Origin: an uncultured Bacteroidota bacterium
GTDB lineage: Bacteria > Bacteroidota > Bacteroidia > B-17B0 > Aurantibacillaceae
Length of the DNA stretch: 64,000 nt
Reading direction: 5' to 3'
Assembly: GCA_937873155.1 (NCBI GenBank)
Contig: CALMVZ010000027.1
Location: 248,001-312,000, forward strand
Shown here piece after piece: positions 32,235 to 41,553 of this stretch. The notes beneath the pieces are model-generated. The model ran no database searches, had not been told where the DNA came from, and saw only the letters and a list, made by a program, of their open reading frames with translations. The number at the start of each line of letters is the position of its first letter. The first letter of the stretch is position 1. Position numbers and translations under genes: made by a program.

Positions 32235-34178
32235 ATGTTACCCAAGAGAATATTATATCTTTTAGTTTCAGCTTTTCTTTTCTTAGGTTCCGTTTCGCAG
32301 AACCCGAATTTTGATTCCATTTTGAATGCGATACCGAAGCTGGAAGATAAATATGACTATTGTCACAGACAGATCTACACTTACGAAAACCTGAATACAG
32401 CAACAGCCTTACTACTCTCGAAAAAGAAATTGCAATTCGCTAAATTCCTTAATGATAAAGCGAAGATCGCGGGTTCTTATAATGATATAGGAAATCAATA
32501 CCTCGATCTTTCAAATTATTCTGAGGCATTAAGCAATTATATTGAGTCATCATTATATTATGCTTCAATTCCTGATTCAAGCGGAATTGCGGATGAGTAC
32601 AGTAATATCTCATTGATCTATTCTTATAAAGAGGACAACGAAACGGCAAAACGTTTTTTGTTAAGGGCTTTAAGGATCTACAAGAACAACAATAATAAGA
32701 AAGGTTATGTTTCTACAGTAATGGCATTAGCAGATGTGTGCCGTGACCTGAACCAGATCGATAGTGCTTTTCATTGTTATAATTATGTGATCAGGAATTC
32801 GAAAGATTCCACCGACCTGCTCGTTGTGTACAATAACATGGGTCTGTATTTCAGTGATATCAACAATGTGGATAGCGCGCTTTACCTGTATGAGCTTTCA
32901 AATAAATATAATTTTGGGTTAAAGAATAAACATAATTACGCGATCTGTGTAGGTAACATTGCTGAATGTTATTTTAAAAAGGATGACCTGCCCAAAGCTT
33001 TGTCCGGATATTTACAGGCCCTGGAATTATCAATGCAACTTCAAAGCCCTGATCTTGTACAAACCAATTGCGAGAGTCTTGCTGCATATTATAAGAAAGC
33101 ACGAAAATTCGACAGCGCATTTTATTATCTCGAACGTGCGAAGACGATTTCTGATTCCTTAGATGTACACGACAGCGATCTTAAATTATCGGATGTAAAA
33201 TCAGGTTTCGACAGGGAAGCAAAAGACAAAGAACTGGAGATCAAAAAGCTTGAGAACGAAAAAAAGGAGCAGGAAAAAAAGGATATGAAGATCATATTCA
33301 TCATCTCTTCAGTTTGCCTGTTGGTTATTATTGGTTTTGCTATTACCCGGTATAAGTCAAAACAAAAGTCGTACAACAAACTTAAAGCACTGAATGATGA
33401 GGTCACACTTCAAAAAACATTAGTGGAAGAGAAGCAACAGGAGATAGTTGACAGTATCACTTATGCCCAGCGGATCCAAAAACCATTATTAGCTAAAGAG
33501 GAATGGATCAAGAAATATTTCTCTGATTGTTTTGTTCTTTTCAAACCAAAGGCCATAGTGAGCGGAGATTTTTATTGGGCTGCTGAGTTAAATGATAAGT
33601 TCTATCTCGCCGTTTGCGATAGTACAGGACATGGTGTTCCCGGCGCGTTCATGAGTTTATTGAATATTGGTTTCTTAAGCGAAGCGATCAAGGAGAAAAG
33701 AATTGAGAAACCAAATGAAGTATTCAATTATGTAAGGAACCGTTTGATCGAAAGTATAAGCGACCAAGGCCAAAAAGATGGCTTTGACGGTTGTTTGATC
33801 TGTTACGATAAAAAGAAATCGAAGATCTATTATACCGCCGCACATTGTACGCCTTTAGTGATAAGAAATGATGAGATGCTGGAAATGGACAACGATAAAA
33901 TGCCTGTGGGAAAAGGAGAACGCACGGAATCATTTACATTGTACGAGTTCGATGTTAAAGCTAATGACAGGATCTATTTATACACCGATGGTTATTCGGA
34001 TCAGTTTGGTGGCCCTAAAGGAAAAAAATTCAAATACAAGAATTTAAAAGAGGTCCTGCTATCGGAATACATCAACAAGATGAATAAGCAAAAAGATGTT
34101 ATTGAAGAAGTTTTTGAAGAATGGCGTGGAGAACTGGAACAAACTGATGACGTTACTATTGTCGGATTGAAGGTCTAA
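32235..34178 (+). CDS. TPR sensor protein with SpoIIE-type PP2C phosphatase
   Basis: 647 residues from the ATG at 32235 (MLPKRILYLLVSAFLFLGSVSQ signal); a TTG four codons earlier is less likely. Periplasmic TPR repeats span about 70-330 (for example YNDIGNQYLDLSNYSEALSNYIES). A coiled coil and one membrane helix (about 350-370, IIFIISSVCLLVIIGFAI) lead to a cytoplasmic SpoIIE domain: VSGDFYWAAEL, CDSTGHGVPGAFMSLLNIG, LYTDGYSDQFGG. The acid residues for metal binding in GDFYW, CDSTG and TDGYSD are present. These proteins probably dephosphorylate STAS-type antagonists in partner-switching pathways; the target is not next to the gene. Confidence 0.9.
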   Translation: MLPKRILYLLVSAFLFLGSVSQNPNFDSILNAIPKLEDKYDYCHRQIYTYENLNTATALLLSKKKLQFAKFLNDKAKIAGSYNDIGNQYLDLSNYSEALSNYIESSLYYASIPDSSGIADEYSNISLIYSYKEDNETAKRFLLRALRIYKNNNNKKGYVSTVMALADVCRDLNQIDSAFHCYNYVIRNSKDSTDLLVVYNNMGLYFSDINNVDSALYLYELSNKYNFGLKNKHNYAICVGNIAECYFKKDDLPKALSGYLQALELSMQLQSPDLVQTNCESLAAYYKKARKFDSAFYYLERAKTISDSLDVHDSDLKLSDVKSGFDREAKDKELEIKKLENEKKEQEKKDMKIIFIISSVCLLVIIGFAITRYKSKQKSYNKLKALNDEVTLQKTLVEEKQQEIVDSITYAQRIQKPLLAKEEWIKKYFSDCFVLFKPKAIVSGDFYWAAELNDKFYLAVCDSTGHGVPGAFMSLLNIGFLSEAIKEKRIEKPNEVFNYVRNRLIESISDQGQKDGFDGCLICYDKKKSKIYYTAAHCTPLVIRNDEMLEMDNDKMPVGKGERTESFTLYEFDVKANDRIYLYTDGYSDQFGGPKGKKFKYKNLKEVLLSEYINKMNKQKDVIEEVFEEWRGELEQTDDVTIVGLKV

Positions 34179-35251
34179 TCGCCTTGATCAAATTCTTTAT
34201 TCACAACGTATTTTCTCCACTTTTCAATTACACTTGTCATATCTTCAGGTATTTCACTTTCAAATTTTAATTTTTTTCCGGTAATAGGGTGAGTGATGCC
34301 TAAAGTTTTTGCGTGTAATGCGTGACGCGGACACATGGTAAAGCAATTGTGAATGAATTTTTTGTAAGTGGCAGTGTTTATTCCTTTTAATACAATATCG
34401 CCTCCGTATTCATTATCGTTGAATAAAGGATGCCCGATCGATTTAAAATGCACGCGGATCTGATGAGTACGTCCTGTTTCCAAAACACATTCTACTAAAG
34501 TTACATAACCAAAACGTTCGATCACTTTATAATGTGTTACGGCATGTTTACCATGATCGCCTTCAGGAAAAACATTCATCACCTTCCTGTTCTTCAGATC
34601 ACGGCCTACATTTCCTGTTATAGTTCCTTCATCTTCTTTTACATTTCCCCAAACCAGCGCCACATATTTTCTGTCGATGGTATGATCAAAAAAATCTTTA
34701 GCTAATTTGGTCATTGCTATTTCTGTTTTAGCTATGATCACAATTCCGGAAGTGTTCTTATCGATGCGGTGAACCAGGCCGGGACGTTCTAAACTTACAT
34801 CATGCCCGATCTTTGTTTTTGTTGTAGGCAAGTTCTGGAAATGATAAGCTAAAGCATTTACTAAAGTTCCTCTGTAATTTCCGTAACCGGGATGAACGAC
34901 CATTCCAGGTTTTTTATTCACCAAAGCAATGTATTCATCTTCGTAAACAATATCGATCGGAATATTCTCAGGTACCACTTCTACATCACGAGGCGGCACA
35001 GTAAGAACAATAGAGATCTCATCAAAAGGTTTTATCCTGTAATTCGATTTAACCGGTTTGCCATTCACTAAAACATTTCCTGCTTCACATGAATTCTGGA
35101 TTTTGGTACGTGTAGTATGGGAAATGCGGATCATGATGAACTTATCAATGCGCATCATCACTTGCCCTTTGTCAACTTTTATATTATGATGTTCGTAGAG
35201 TTCGCGGTCCTCCTCCTGCAGCTCATCGTCGGGTTCAATGGCTTTGTTCAT
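34175..35251 (-). CDS. rluD: RluA/RluD-family pseudouridine synthase
   Basis: 358 residues. Converts uridines in 23S rRNA to pseudouridine. An S4 RNA-binding domain lies at the N-terminus (DKFIMIRISHTTRTKIQNSCEAGNVLVNGKPVKSNYRIKPFDEI, about 33-75). The catalytic motif is VHRIDKNTSGIVIIAKTE with the nucleophile Asp in RIDK (about 165). The later HQIRVHFKSIGHPLFND segment is canonical. The assignment as RluD rather than RluC or A is from the general pattern. It is convergent with the SpoIIE gene by four bases, and it follows the T9SS gene by three. Confidence 0.92.
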   Translation of the reverse strand: MNKAIEPDDELQEEDRELYEHHNIKVDKGQVMMRIDKFIMIRISHTTRTKIQNSCEAGNVLVNGKPVKSNYRIKPFDEISIVLTVPPRDVEVVPENIPIDIVYEDEYIALVNKKPGMVVHPGYGNYRGTLVNALAYHFQNLPTTKTKIGHDVSLERPGLVHRIDKNTSGIVIIAKTEIAMTKLAKDFFDHTIDRKYVALVWGNVKEDEGTITGNVGRDLKNRKVMNVFPEGDHGKHAVTHYKVIERFGYVTLVECVLETGRTHQIRVHFKSIGHPLFNDNEYGGDIVLKGINTATYKKFIHNCFTMCPRHALHAKTLGITHPITGKKLKFESEIPEDMTSVIEKWRKYVVNKEFDQGD

Positions 35252-35254
35252 GGC

Positions 35255-37177
35255 TTAACGCGAAATAATGAATTTTTTATTGGCAACAGGAGTATTGTTC
35301 TGCTTCAATGTAACAAAATAAATTCCGGAAGAATAGTCGTTCAAACTGATCTCTGTGGTTGTGTTCTCTATATTTACTTCAACTAATTTTCCACCTAGCA
35401 TAGAATACAGCTCTAATGTATACTCATCTTTGTTGTTCAATTCTTCTGCAGTGATAAATAATTTATCGTTAGCAGGATTAGGATATACGTTGATAAAACC
35501 TTCTTTACGTTTCACAGTTGTTTGTTCGTCGATACCAACTAAAGCTCTGTTTGGTTCGCCAAACACAGGATGGATCATTAATGAACCTTTAATTGAAGAT
35601 TGTGTCCAGCCAAAGCCAACATCATAATAATGTTTTGTGCGGCGGTCAATATTCCTGTCATAACCAACGCACAAACTCTGGCTTGTTACCTGCTGCATCC
35701 CTATATAATAAGTGCCGGGGCCTAATGTCATTGGTGTAGTGAAAAAATACCGCGGCAATTTATTATATCCATGATCGAGGTAAACAGGTTTCATGGCGCT
35801 GTCTTTTCTTATCACAGGACCGGGCCCTGAACCTCCATCCGACCAAACATACATCCTGAAAAATGAATTCTTGATCAGGTTACCATCATAAAAAGGATCA
35901 AAGAAAATATCCAATGCCCTCAAGGTATCAGTAACATTCAGTGTGTATTTTATCGCGTCTTTTGCACCGAATGTATTGTGATAATAAACACTTTCAGCAC
36001 TTCCGTCGTCGTAAGCATAGAAATTATTGAAAACCAATTTCTGAACGATGGTATCGTTATGACGGAACTGATCGGTTTTATTAAGCGCATGTTTAATAAT
36101 GAAGAATGTACTATCCGTCATAGCACTGAGAGTATAATTCAACGGCGGACTTTTATGCGTCAATACCGAATCCCATCCACGTGTAACAAAAGGATTAACG
36201 TTACCTGAATTGCTTAAACCTGTTCCGTATGAATGCAAAAGTGTCATGTTGGAAGAATAGATCGAATATTCGTAATTACAGTTCTTTACAACGCCAACAT
36301 TGTTGTTACGGATAAAGTTTGAAAAAGTAGTGCCCATTTCAGCCGGGATAAATTGGTTGAATGGCATTTCAGAATAATTTTTAAGAATTGGACGTGGCAT
36401 ATAACCGAAAGTAGCATCATCGTAAGTGGTGTCGGTTTTATAAATGTTAGTTTTTAAACGGATATAATCCACGTGCCAGTGATCAGCACTTCCGGCGCCG
36501 GTTGCTTTGTTACGGAGACGGAAACGGAATCCGTCATGGAAATAAGCAGTGTCGCTGATACGCACAAACACTTTTTTGAACATCGTATCGTTGAGCGGAA
36601 TGGTATTATTGCCGCGTTTGCTCCAAACACGGTTCCAGGTTTTTTGTTTGGGTTTGTAAAGATCAAGCACTAAAGAATCTTTATCGGAAGGATTCTCTCC
36701 GAAACCTTCCATCTGGAATAAGAATGAAATACCAACACTATCAACAGGAGAATAAGTATAAGTGTTCAGAGGATTCGTATATAGATTTATAGGTTTGGAA
36801 GTTAATGTATCAGCAGAAGCAGAAATAGTTGGCGGCGCTGCAATATTGTACGGATATCCTTTTTTATTCAGTCCGTCGAAAGTAGCTACACCAATACTCG
36901 GTGGTGCAATTGCAAAACCTGTATTTACATACACTGAAGAATCCGTCCAGTGATTTGCACTCGGATAGGGAGAGTTTGGTGCGTAATAAAAATCTTCAAA
37001 GAAAGGAATGGTATCAGATACAGCTGAAATTTTTTGCTCTGCTGTATTTTTGGCAATTGGTATAGGGCCATAGAACAAATTGATATTTCCGCCGGGAGCT
37101 TTAATATATTCCTGTGCTGAAGTTCCATGTGGGAGAACTACTGCTAAAGCAAAAAGTATTTTAAAGATCATTCTCAT
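35255..37177 (-). CDS. Large secreted protein with T9SS type A sorting domain
   Basis: 640 residues. Signal peptide to about residue 20 (GTSAQ), a long region with repeated beta-type segments and lectin-like patches (DSVGISFLFQMEGFGENPSDKDSLVLDLY; HWHVDYIRLK), and a C-terminal T9SS type A domain: NVYPNPANDKLFITAEEL, YTLELYSMLGGKLVEV, LNDYSSGIYFVTL, ending KKFIISR. It sits between the PASTA gene and rluD in one operon; the order PASTA protein, T9SS protein, RluD is recurrent in Bacteroidota in my recollection, but its meaning is unknown. Confidence 0.88.
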   Translation of the reverse strand: MRMIFKILFALAVVLPHGTSAQEYIKAPGGNINLFYGPIPIAKNTAEQKISAVSDTIPFFEDFYYAPNSPYPSANHWTDSSVYVNTGFAIAPPSIGVATFDGLNKKGYPYNIAAPPTISASADTLTSKPINLYTNPLNTYTYSPVDSVGISFLFQMEGFGENPSDKDSLVLDLYKPKQKTWNRVWSKRGNNTIPLNDTMFKKVFVRISDTAYFHDGFRFRLRNKATGAGSADHWHVDYIRLKTNIYKTDTTYDDATFGYMPRPILKNYSEMPFNQFIPAEMGTTFSNFIRNNNVGVVKNCNYEYSIYSSNMTLLHSYGTGLSNSGNVNPFVTRGWDSVLTHKSPPLNYTLSAMTDSTFFIIKHALNKTDQFRHNDTIVQKLVFNNFYAYDDGSAESVYYHNTFGAKDAIKYTLNVTDTLRALDIFFDPFYDGNLIKNSFFRMYVWSDGGSGPGPVIRKDSAMKPVYLDHGYNKLPRYFFTTPMTLGPGTYYIGMQQVTSQSLCVGYDRNIDRRTKHYYDVGFGWTQSSIKGSLMIHPVFGEPNRALVGIDEQTTVKRKEGFINVYPNPANDKLFITAEELNNKDEYTLELYSMLGGKLVEVNIENTTTEISLNDYSSGIYFVTLKQNNTPVANKKFIISR

Positions 37178-37789
37178 TTATTCTTCGTCGTCAAAATTTG
37201 GTCCGCTTTGTTTTGCAGTATCTGTTGATGCGGTTACAAACCTGTCTTTTTTTCCAATCGTTAGTTCAATTACAGTTCCTTTTTTTACTTGTGTTCCAGG
37301 TTCAACGGCTTTTCCCTTTACAAATTGTCCTAATACACAACCGTTGCAATCACCGGCCACCTGCGTTATCCTTCCAACTTTTAAACCGTAGCTCTCCAGC
37401 ATTAAGATCGCCTGGCGTTCACTACGGTCAATTAGTTTCGGCATTGCCAGTGTCGGCGGCATCAAGCCATTAACGTATAAATAGATAGTTCTATTGCGTT
37501 TCACCTGGGTTTTTGTTTCAGGGTCCTGGCGAATAACAACGCCTGGTTTTTCTTTCGGGGCATAGATACTGTCAATAATTAAATAACGTACATCTTTCCC
37601 TTCAATAAAACCATTCAGCTCAGCAATTGTTTTCCCTTTAAAATCCGGCACTTCAACAGTTTCGCCATGCTGTGTATAAGTGTTAAGCATCTTTACGAGG
37701 ACCCATAACGTAATTGCAACTGTAACTATCGCAATTCCAAAATGAAGGAAAAACTGTTTTGATTTTAAAAAGGTAAAAAATCCCTTCAT
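37178..37789 (-). CDS. PASTA-domain membrane protein
   Basis: 203 residues. An N-terminal membrane helix (about 14-36, FLHFGIAIVTVAITLWVLVK) is followed by three PASTA-like repeats: VEVPDFKGKTIAELNGFIEGKDVRYLIIDSIY, PPTLAMPKLIDRSERQAILMLESYGLKVGRI and a C-terminal unit ending KGTVIELTIG. PASTA domains bind peptidoglycan fragments; here there is no kinase or penicillin-binding domain. It ends exactly where the T9SS gene begins and leads the three-gene operon down to rluD. Confidence 0.88.
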   Translation of the reverse strand: MKGFFTFLKSKQFFLHFGIAIVTVAITLWVLVKMLNTYTQHGETVEVPDFKGKTIAELNGFIEGKDVRYLIIDSIYAPKEKPGVVIRQDPETKTQVKRNRTIYLYVNGLMPPTLAMPKLIDRSERQAILMLESYGLKVGRITQVAGDCNGCVLGQFVKGKAVEPGTQVKKGTVIELTIGKKDRFVTASTDTAKQSGPNFDDEE

Positions 37790-37916
37790 ACTGCATTATT
37801 GGTTATTGTTATTACCTCTTTTTTTAAGCACTTTTTTTGCTATTTTATTCTATCAATGCAGTACAGGTGTTTTTTAATAAGCTAATTTACCTGTTTATTT
37901 TTTTGTAGGGATGTTT

Positions 37917-38528
37917 TTAAGATTTTTTACGATTGTTCAGCTCATCACGAATGCGTGAAGCTGTTTCATATTGTTCTTCATCCAACGCGGTTTGAAGAAG
38001 ATTCTTTAATTCCTCGGTGCTCTTGCTTTGAAGGCTGCCTTCTTTAACAACTTCTTCACCTTCTTTCACCTCAGGGTCTGCTTCAACGCTACTTGTTAAT
38101 CCGGCGGTCTCATCATCTAAAACAATACCGGCAGATTTCAGGATGAATTCGTAAGTATAGATCGGGCAATTGAAACGCACAGCTAATGCGATTGCATCTG
38201 AAGTACGAGCATCGATCTCAATATCCTTTGTTCCGTCATTACAGATCAGTTTCGCGTAGAAGATGCCTTCCACTAAATTGTAAATAAGAACTTCGTTTAC
38301 GTTAATATCGAACGTCTCGCAAAATGTTTTAAAGAGATCGTGGGTTAACGGACGGCTTGGTGTCATTTTTTCCAGCTCAATGGCAATGGCCTGCGCTTCA
38401 AAGCCTCCAATAATGATAGGAAGACGGCGGGTTCCCGCACTTTCACCTAATACCAATGCGTAAGCACCCGATTGGGTTTGGCTGTAGGATAGACCTACAA
38501 TTTCGAGCCTTACTTTTTTCATTCCCAT
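37917..38528 (-). CDS. Bifunctional nuclease-type (DUF151) protein with UVR motif
   Basis: 203 residues. The DUF151 domain covers about 1-140: LVLGESAGTRRLPIIIGGFEAQAIAIELEKMTPSRPLTHDLF, FYAKLICNDGTKDIEIDARTSDAIALAVRFNCPIYTYEFIL. A C-terminal UVR-type helical hairpin (about 165-203, LKNLLQTALDEEQYETASRIRDELN) is fused to it, as in UvrB/UvrC interaction motifs. Plant and bacterial members show nuclease activity in vitro, but the role in bacteria is unclear. It ends about 130 bases before the PASTA operon and may be independent. Confidence 0.88.
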   Translation of the reverse strand: MGMKKVRLEIVGLSYSQTQSGAYALVLGESAGTRRLPIIIGGFEAQAIAIELEKMTPSRPLTHDLFKTFCETFDINVNEVLIYNLVEGIFYAKLICNDGTKDIEIDARTSDAIALAVRFNCPIYTYEFILKSAGIVLDDETAGLTSSVEADPEVKEGEEVVKEGSLQSKSTEELKNLLQTALDEEQYETASRIRDELNNRKKS

Positions 38529-38556
38529 GTTCCTCTAATTTACGAAAAAAGTGTGA

Positions 38557-39534
38557 TTAATTTTGATTGGCTTTTAACTTTTTAACAGCCTCGGTCAGCT
38601 TAGGTACAATAGTGAAAGCATCACCAACCACACCGTAATCTGCCGACTTAAAGAACGGCGCTTCCTTATCGTTGTTTATTACAACAATGGTTTTGCTGCC
38701 ATTCACGCCTGCTAAATGTTGGATCGCCCCTGAAATTCCGATAGCGATATATAAATTCGGACGGATAGCAATTCCTGTTTGTCCAACGTGTTCGTGATGC
38801 GGTCTCCAGTGCATATCAGCAACCGGACGTGAACAAGCGGTTGTAGCATTTAAAGTTTTTGCAAGTTCTTCTATCATGGCCCAGTTCTCAGGACCTTTCA
38901 TTCCGCGGCCTGCGCTAACTACTAATTCTGCTTCAGGTAACGGAACCATTCCGCCAACGTCAGTTGACTTTTGTTCTTTCACTTTTATTTTTGATGCCGC
39001 TAATTCAACATTGAAATCTGTAACAGTTGCAGCATTTGCACCCAATGAAACAGGGAATGAATTCGGTAATAAAGAAATAACTTTTATATCGCTGTGAATT
39101 GTGTAAACCGCAGTAGCTTTACCCGAGAACACATTTTTCTTTACTTCTAATGAAGAACCGCTAACGGTCGGATGAGCAACTGCCCCTGCAACTAAACCTG
39201 CTTTTAATTTTGCAGCCAGACGGGGAGCAACAGCTTTTCCTGTTATATCAAATGCAAATACAATTACTTTCGCACCTTCAGCTTTAGCAGCTTGTTCAAC
39301 TGCCGAACAGATCAATGAACTATCTAAACCTTTTAATGCATCATTCTTAATTGAAAGAATTTTTTTAGCACCTGCTTTTCCGATCTCTTCCAATTGAGCA
39401 GCATCGGCATTAGCTACAACCGCAGTTACAGATGAACCTGTAAGCTCAGCAATTTTCGCGCCGTAATTCACGGCCTCAAGGGAAGCTTTTTTAACTTTCC
39501 CTTTATTTATTTCTGTGTAAACGAGTACTGACAT
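38557..39534 (-). CDS. etfA: Electron transfer flavoprotein alpha subunit
   Basis: 325 residues. The C-terminal FAD-binding block is clear: VSAGRGMKGPENWAMIEELAKTLNATTACSRPVADMHW, GQTGIAIRPNLYIAIGISGAIQHLAGVNGSKTIVVINND and ADYGVVGDAFTIVPKL. With the beta subunit it takes electrons from acyl-CoA dehydrogenases and passes them to the respiratory chain. The 86-base gap to etfB holds an ATTGTCAATT word repeat. Confidence 0.96.
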   Translation of the reverse strand: MSVLVYTEINKGKVKKASLEAVNYGAKIAELTGSSVTAVVANADAAQLEEIGKAGAKKILSIKNDALKGLDSSLICSAVEQAAKAEGAKVIVFAFDITGKAVAPRLAAKLKAGLVAGAVAHPTVSGSSLEVKKNVFSGKATAVYTIHSDIKVISLLPNSFPVSLGANAATVTDFNVELAASKIKVKEQKSTDVGGMVPLPEAELVVSAGRGMKGPENWAMIEELAKTLNATTACSRPVADMHWRPHHEHVGQTGIAIRPNLYIAIGISGAIQHLAGVNGSKTIVVINNDKEAPFFKSADYGVVGDAFTIVPKLTEAVKKLKANQN

Positions 39535-39539
39535 GTTTT

Positions 39540-39620
39540 AATTATTTACAATTTTTTTATTTACGATTTACAATTTTTAAATTTTTGGAATTGTCAATTG
39601 TCAATCCAAAAATTGTCAAT
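39540..39620 (-). repeat. Reiterated-word element between etfB and etfA
   Basis: Words TTTACAATTTT and ATTGTCAATTGTCAATCC recur with variants; the second half is complementary to itself (GGAATTGTCAATTGTCAATCC and CCAAAAATTGTCAATTT). It occupies almost the whole gap, upstream of the etfA ATG at 39534. Confidence 0.45.
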
Positions 39621-40364
39621 TTATATTACTTTAGCCTCTGTATGCAACAAATTCACCAATTCATCCATATTATTCTCATCAATCATTTTGCAAGTTGTTC
39701 TTCCTGCTGATAAAGAATAAGATTTAACGCTGGTTAATTTATCGGTTCCTGTTGCAGGCACAACTGTCAAAGGTTTTGTACGTGCTCCCATAATTCCTTT
39801 CATATTTGGGATACGTTGTTCTGCCATGCCTTTTGCGCACGACATTACCATTGGTAATTCACATTCTACAACCTGGGTTCCGCCATCGATATCATGTTCG
39901 ATAGTTGCAACATTTCCATTGATATCTAATTTCGTTGCCAAAGAAACAAAAGGAAGATCCATGAAACCGGAGATCATAGCTCCAACTGATGAACCGTTAT
40001 AATTGATAGTTTCTTTTCCTACCATCACTAATTCATAACCATTAGCTTTTGCATAAGTTGCGATCTGCTCAGCCACGAAATAAGCATCAGGTCCTTCCGC
40101 ATCAACACGAACGCCGTCATCAGCGCCTAAAGCAAAACCTTTTCGGATAGTTGCTTCGCTGTCTGCTAAACCAACGTGAATGATGGTCACTTTTTCAGCT
40201 TTTCCGGCTTCTTTTAATTCAAGGGCACGCACTAAGGCATACCACTCGTCGTAAGGATTAATTATGAACTGAACACCGGCGGTGTTAAATTTCGTGTCGT
40301 TGTCGCTGAACGCTATTTTGGTAGTGGTATCAGGGACGTTGCTTATAGCTACAAGTATCTTCAT
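39621..40364 (-). CDS. etfB: Electron transfer flavoprotein beta subunit
   Basis: 247 residues. Starts MKILVAISNVPDTTTKIAFSDND and contains INPYDEWYALVRALELKEAG, VGKETINYNGSSVGAMISGFMDLPFVS and DGGTQVVECELPMVMSCAKGMAEQRIPNMKGIMGARTKPL, diagnostic for EtfB. Upstream of etfA in the same direction. A convincing promoter lies just upstream (40388-40417). Confidence 0.96.
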   Translation of the reverse strand: MKILVAISNVPDTTTKIAFSDNDTKFNTAGVQFIINPYDEWYALVRALELKEAGKAEKVTIIHVGLADSEATIRKGFALGADDGVRVDAEGPDAYFVAEQIATYAKANGYELVMVGKETINYNGSSVGAMISGFMDLPFVSLATKLDINGNVATIEHDIDGGTQVVECELPMVMSCAKGMAEQRIPNMKGIMGARTKPLTVVPATGTDKLTSVKSYSLSAGRTTCKMIDENNMDELVNLLHTEAKVI

Positions 40365-40387
40365 TTTAGGTCTAAAAAATCGGTTCG

Positions 40388-40417
40388 CAAAGTTAAAAAT
40401 AATGGCCGTTTGACAAA
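40388..40417 (-). promoter_or_regulatory. Promoter of etfBA
   Basis: On the minus strand TTTG (40414-40417) is followed after 18 bases by TAACTTTG (40388-40395), a close match to the Bacteroidota pattern. The predicted leader before the etfB ATG is about 17 bases. Confidence 0.65.
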
Positions 40418-40440
40418 AAAAAGTTTAGACATAGTTTTCC

Positions 40441-40470
40441 TTTGATTTTAACCGAAAAACTCTAATTTTG
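40441..40470 (+). promoter_or_regulatory. Promoter of pdhB
   Basis: TTTG at 40441-40444, 18-base spacer, TAATTTTG at 40463-40470. It stands back to back with the etfB promoter. The ATG of pdhB follows 17 bases later, so the leader is about 10 bases. Confidence 0.65.
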
Positions 40471-40487
40471 TTGCTCTAAATTGACCT

Positions 40488-41465
40488 ATGAGAGTTATAG
40501 AATTCCGTGAAGCCTTAAGAGAAGCCCTGAGCGAAGAAATGCGCCGCGACCCAAACGTGTTTTTGATGGGTGAAGAAGTAGCCGAATACAATGGCGCTTA
40601 CAAGGTTAGTAAGGGTATGTTAGCTGAATTCGGTGCGAAAAGGGTGATTGATACCCCGATCGCTGAATTGGGTTTTGCCGGAATAGGGGTAGGTGCCGCT
40701 ATGAATGGTTTAAGGCCGGTTGTAGAATTCATGACATTTAATTTCTCTCTGGTAGCTATCGATCAGATCATCAACTCTGCCGCTAAAATTTTAAGTATGA
40801 GTGGCGGACAATATAGTGCCCCAATTGTTTTCCGCGGACCAACTGCCAGTGCAGGAATGTTAAGTTCACAGCACTCCCAGGCATTTGAGAATTGGTATGC
40901 GAATTGTCCCGGTTTAAAAGTAATTGTGCCAAGTAATGGTTACGATGCAAAAGGATTATTAAAATCTGCGATCCGTGATAATGATCCTGTTATTTTCATG
41001 GAAAGTGAACAGATGTATGGTGATAAAATGGAAGTTCCTGAAGAGGAATATATCATCCCGATCGGTGTTGCAGATATTAAAAGACCGGGAAGCGATGTAA
41101 CAATTGTTTCATTCGGAAAAATAATGAAAGTAGCGATGGCTGCGGCTCTTGAATTGGAAAAAGAAGGCATTAATGCAGAAGTTATTGACTTAAGAACAGT
41201 TCGTCCTATCGATTATGATACTGTTATTGAATCTGTGAAAAAAACAAACCGATTGGTGATAGTTGAAGAAGCATGGCCATTGGCGAGTATCTCCAGTGAG
41301 TTAGCATTCAATGTGCAAAAAAATGCTTTTGATTATTTAGATGCGCCTGTTCGCCGTGTTACAGCAGCTGATGTTCCGTTGCCGTATGCTCCGACCTTAA
41401 TTGAAGCATCATTGCCAAATCCCACTAGGGTAATCCAAGCTGTAAAAGATGTAATGTATAGATAG
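40488..41465 (+). CDS. pdhB: Pyruvate dehydrogenase E1 component, beta subunit
   Basis: 325 residues. Full-length E1-beta with [106 protein letters not shown] and the C-terminal [43 protein letters not shown]. The enzyme makes acetyl-CoA from pyruvate together with E1-alpha, E2 and E3, none of which is adjacent. A clear promoter is upstream, divergent from etfBA. Confidence 0.95.
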   Translation: MRVIEFREALREALSEEMRRDPNVFLMGEEVAEYNGAYKVSKGMLAEFGAKRVIDTPIAELGFAGIGVGAAMNGLRPVVEFMTFNFSLVAIDQIINSAAKILSMSGGQYSAPIVFRGPTASAGMLSSQHSQAFENWYANCPGLKVIVPSNGYDAKGLLKSAIRDNDPVIFMESEQMYGDKMEVPEEEYIIPIGVADIKRPGSDVTIVSFGKIMKVAMAAALELEKEGINAEVIDLRTVRPIDYDTVIESVKKTNRLVIVEEAWPLASISSELAFNVQKNAFDYLDAPVRRVTAADVPLPYAPTLIEASLPNPTRVIQAVKDVMYR

Positions 41466-41540
41466 TTCGTAGTTGGTAGTTCAGAGTTCGCAGATAGCCT
41501 TTAAGTGCTTTGCGAAAAACTTAGCGACCCTTGCGGTTAA
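41463..41540 (+). repeat. Reiterated-word leader upstream of proline dehydrogenase
   Basis: Words TAGTTCGTAGTTGGTAGTTC (complement of the words at 18097) and CTTTGCGAAAAACTTAGCG with CCCTTGCGG (related to the words at 12191) lie side by side between pdhB and the ATG at 41554. Confidence 0.45.
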
Positions 41541-41553
41541 ATAAAATTTCTAA

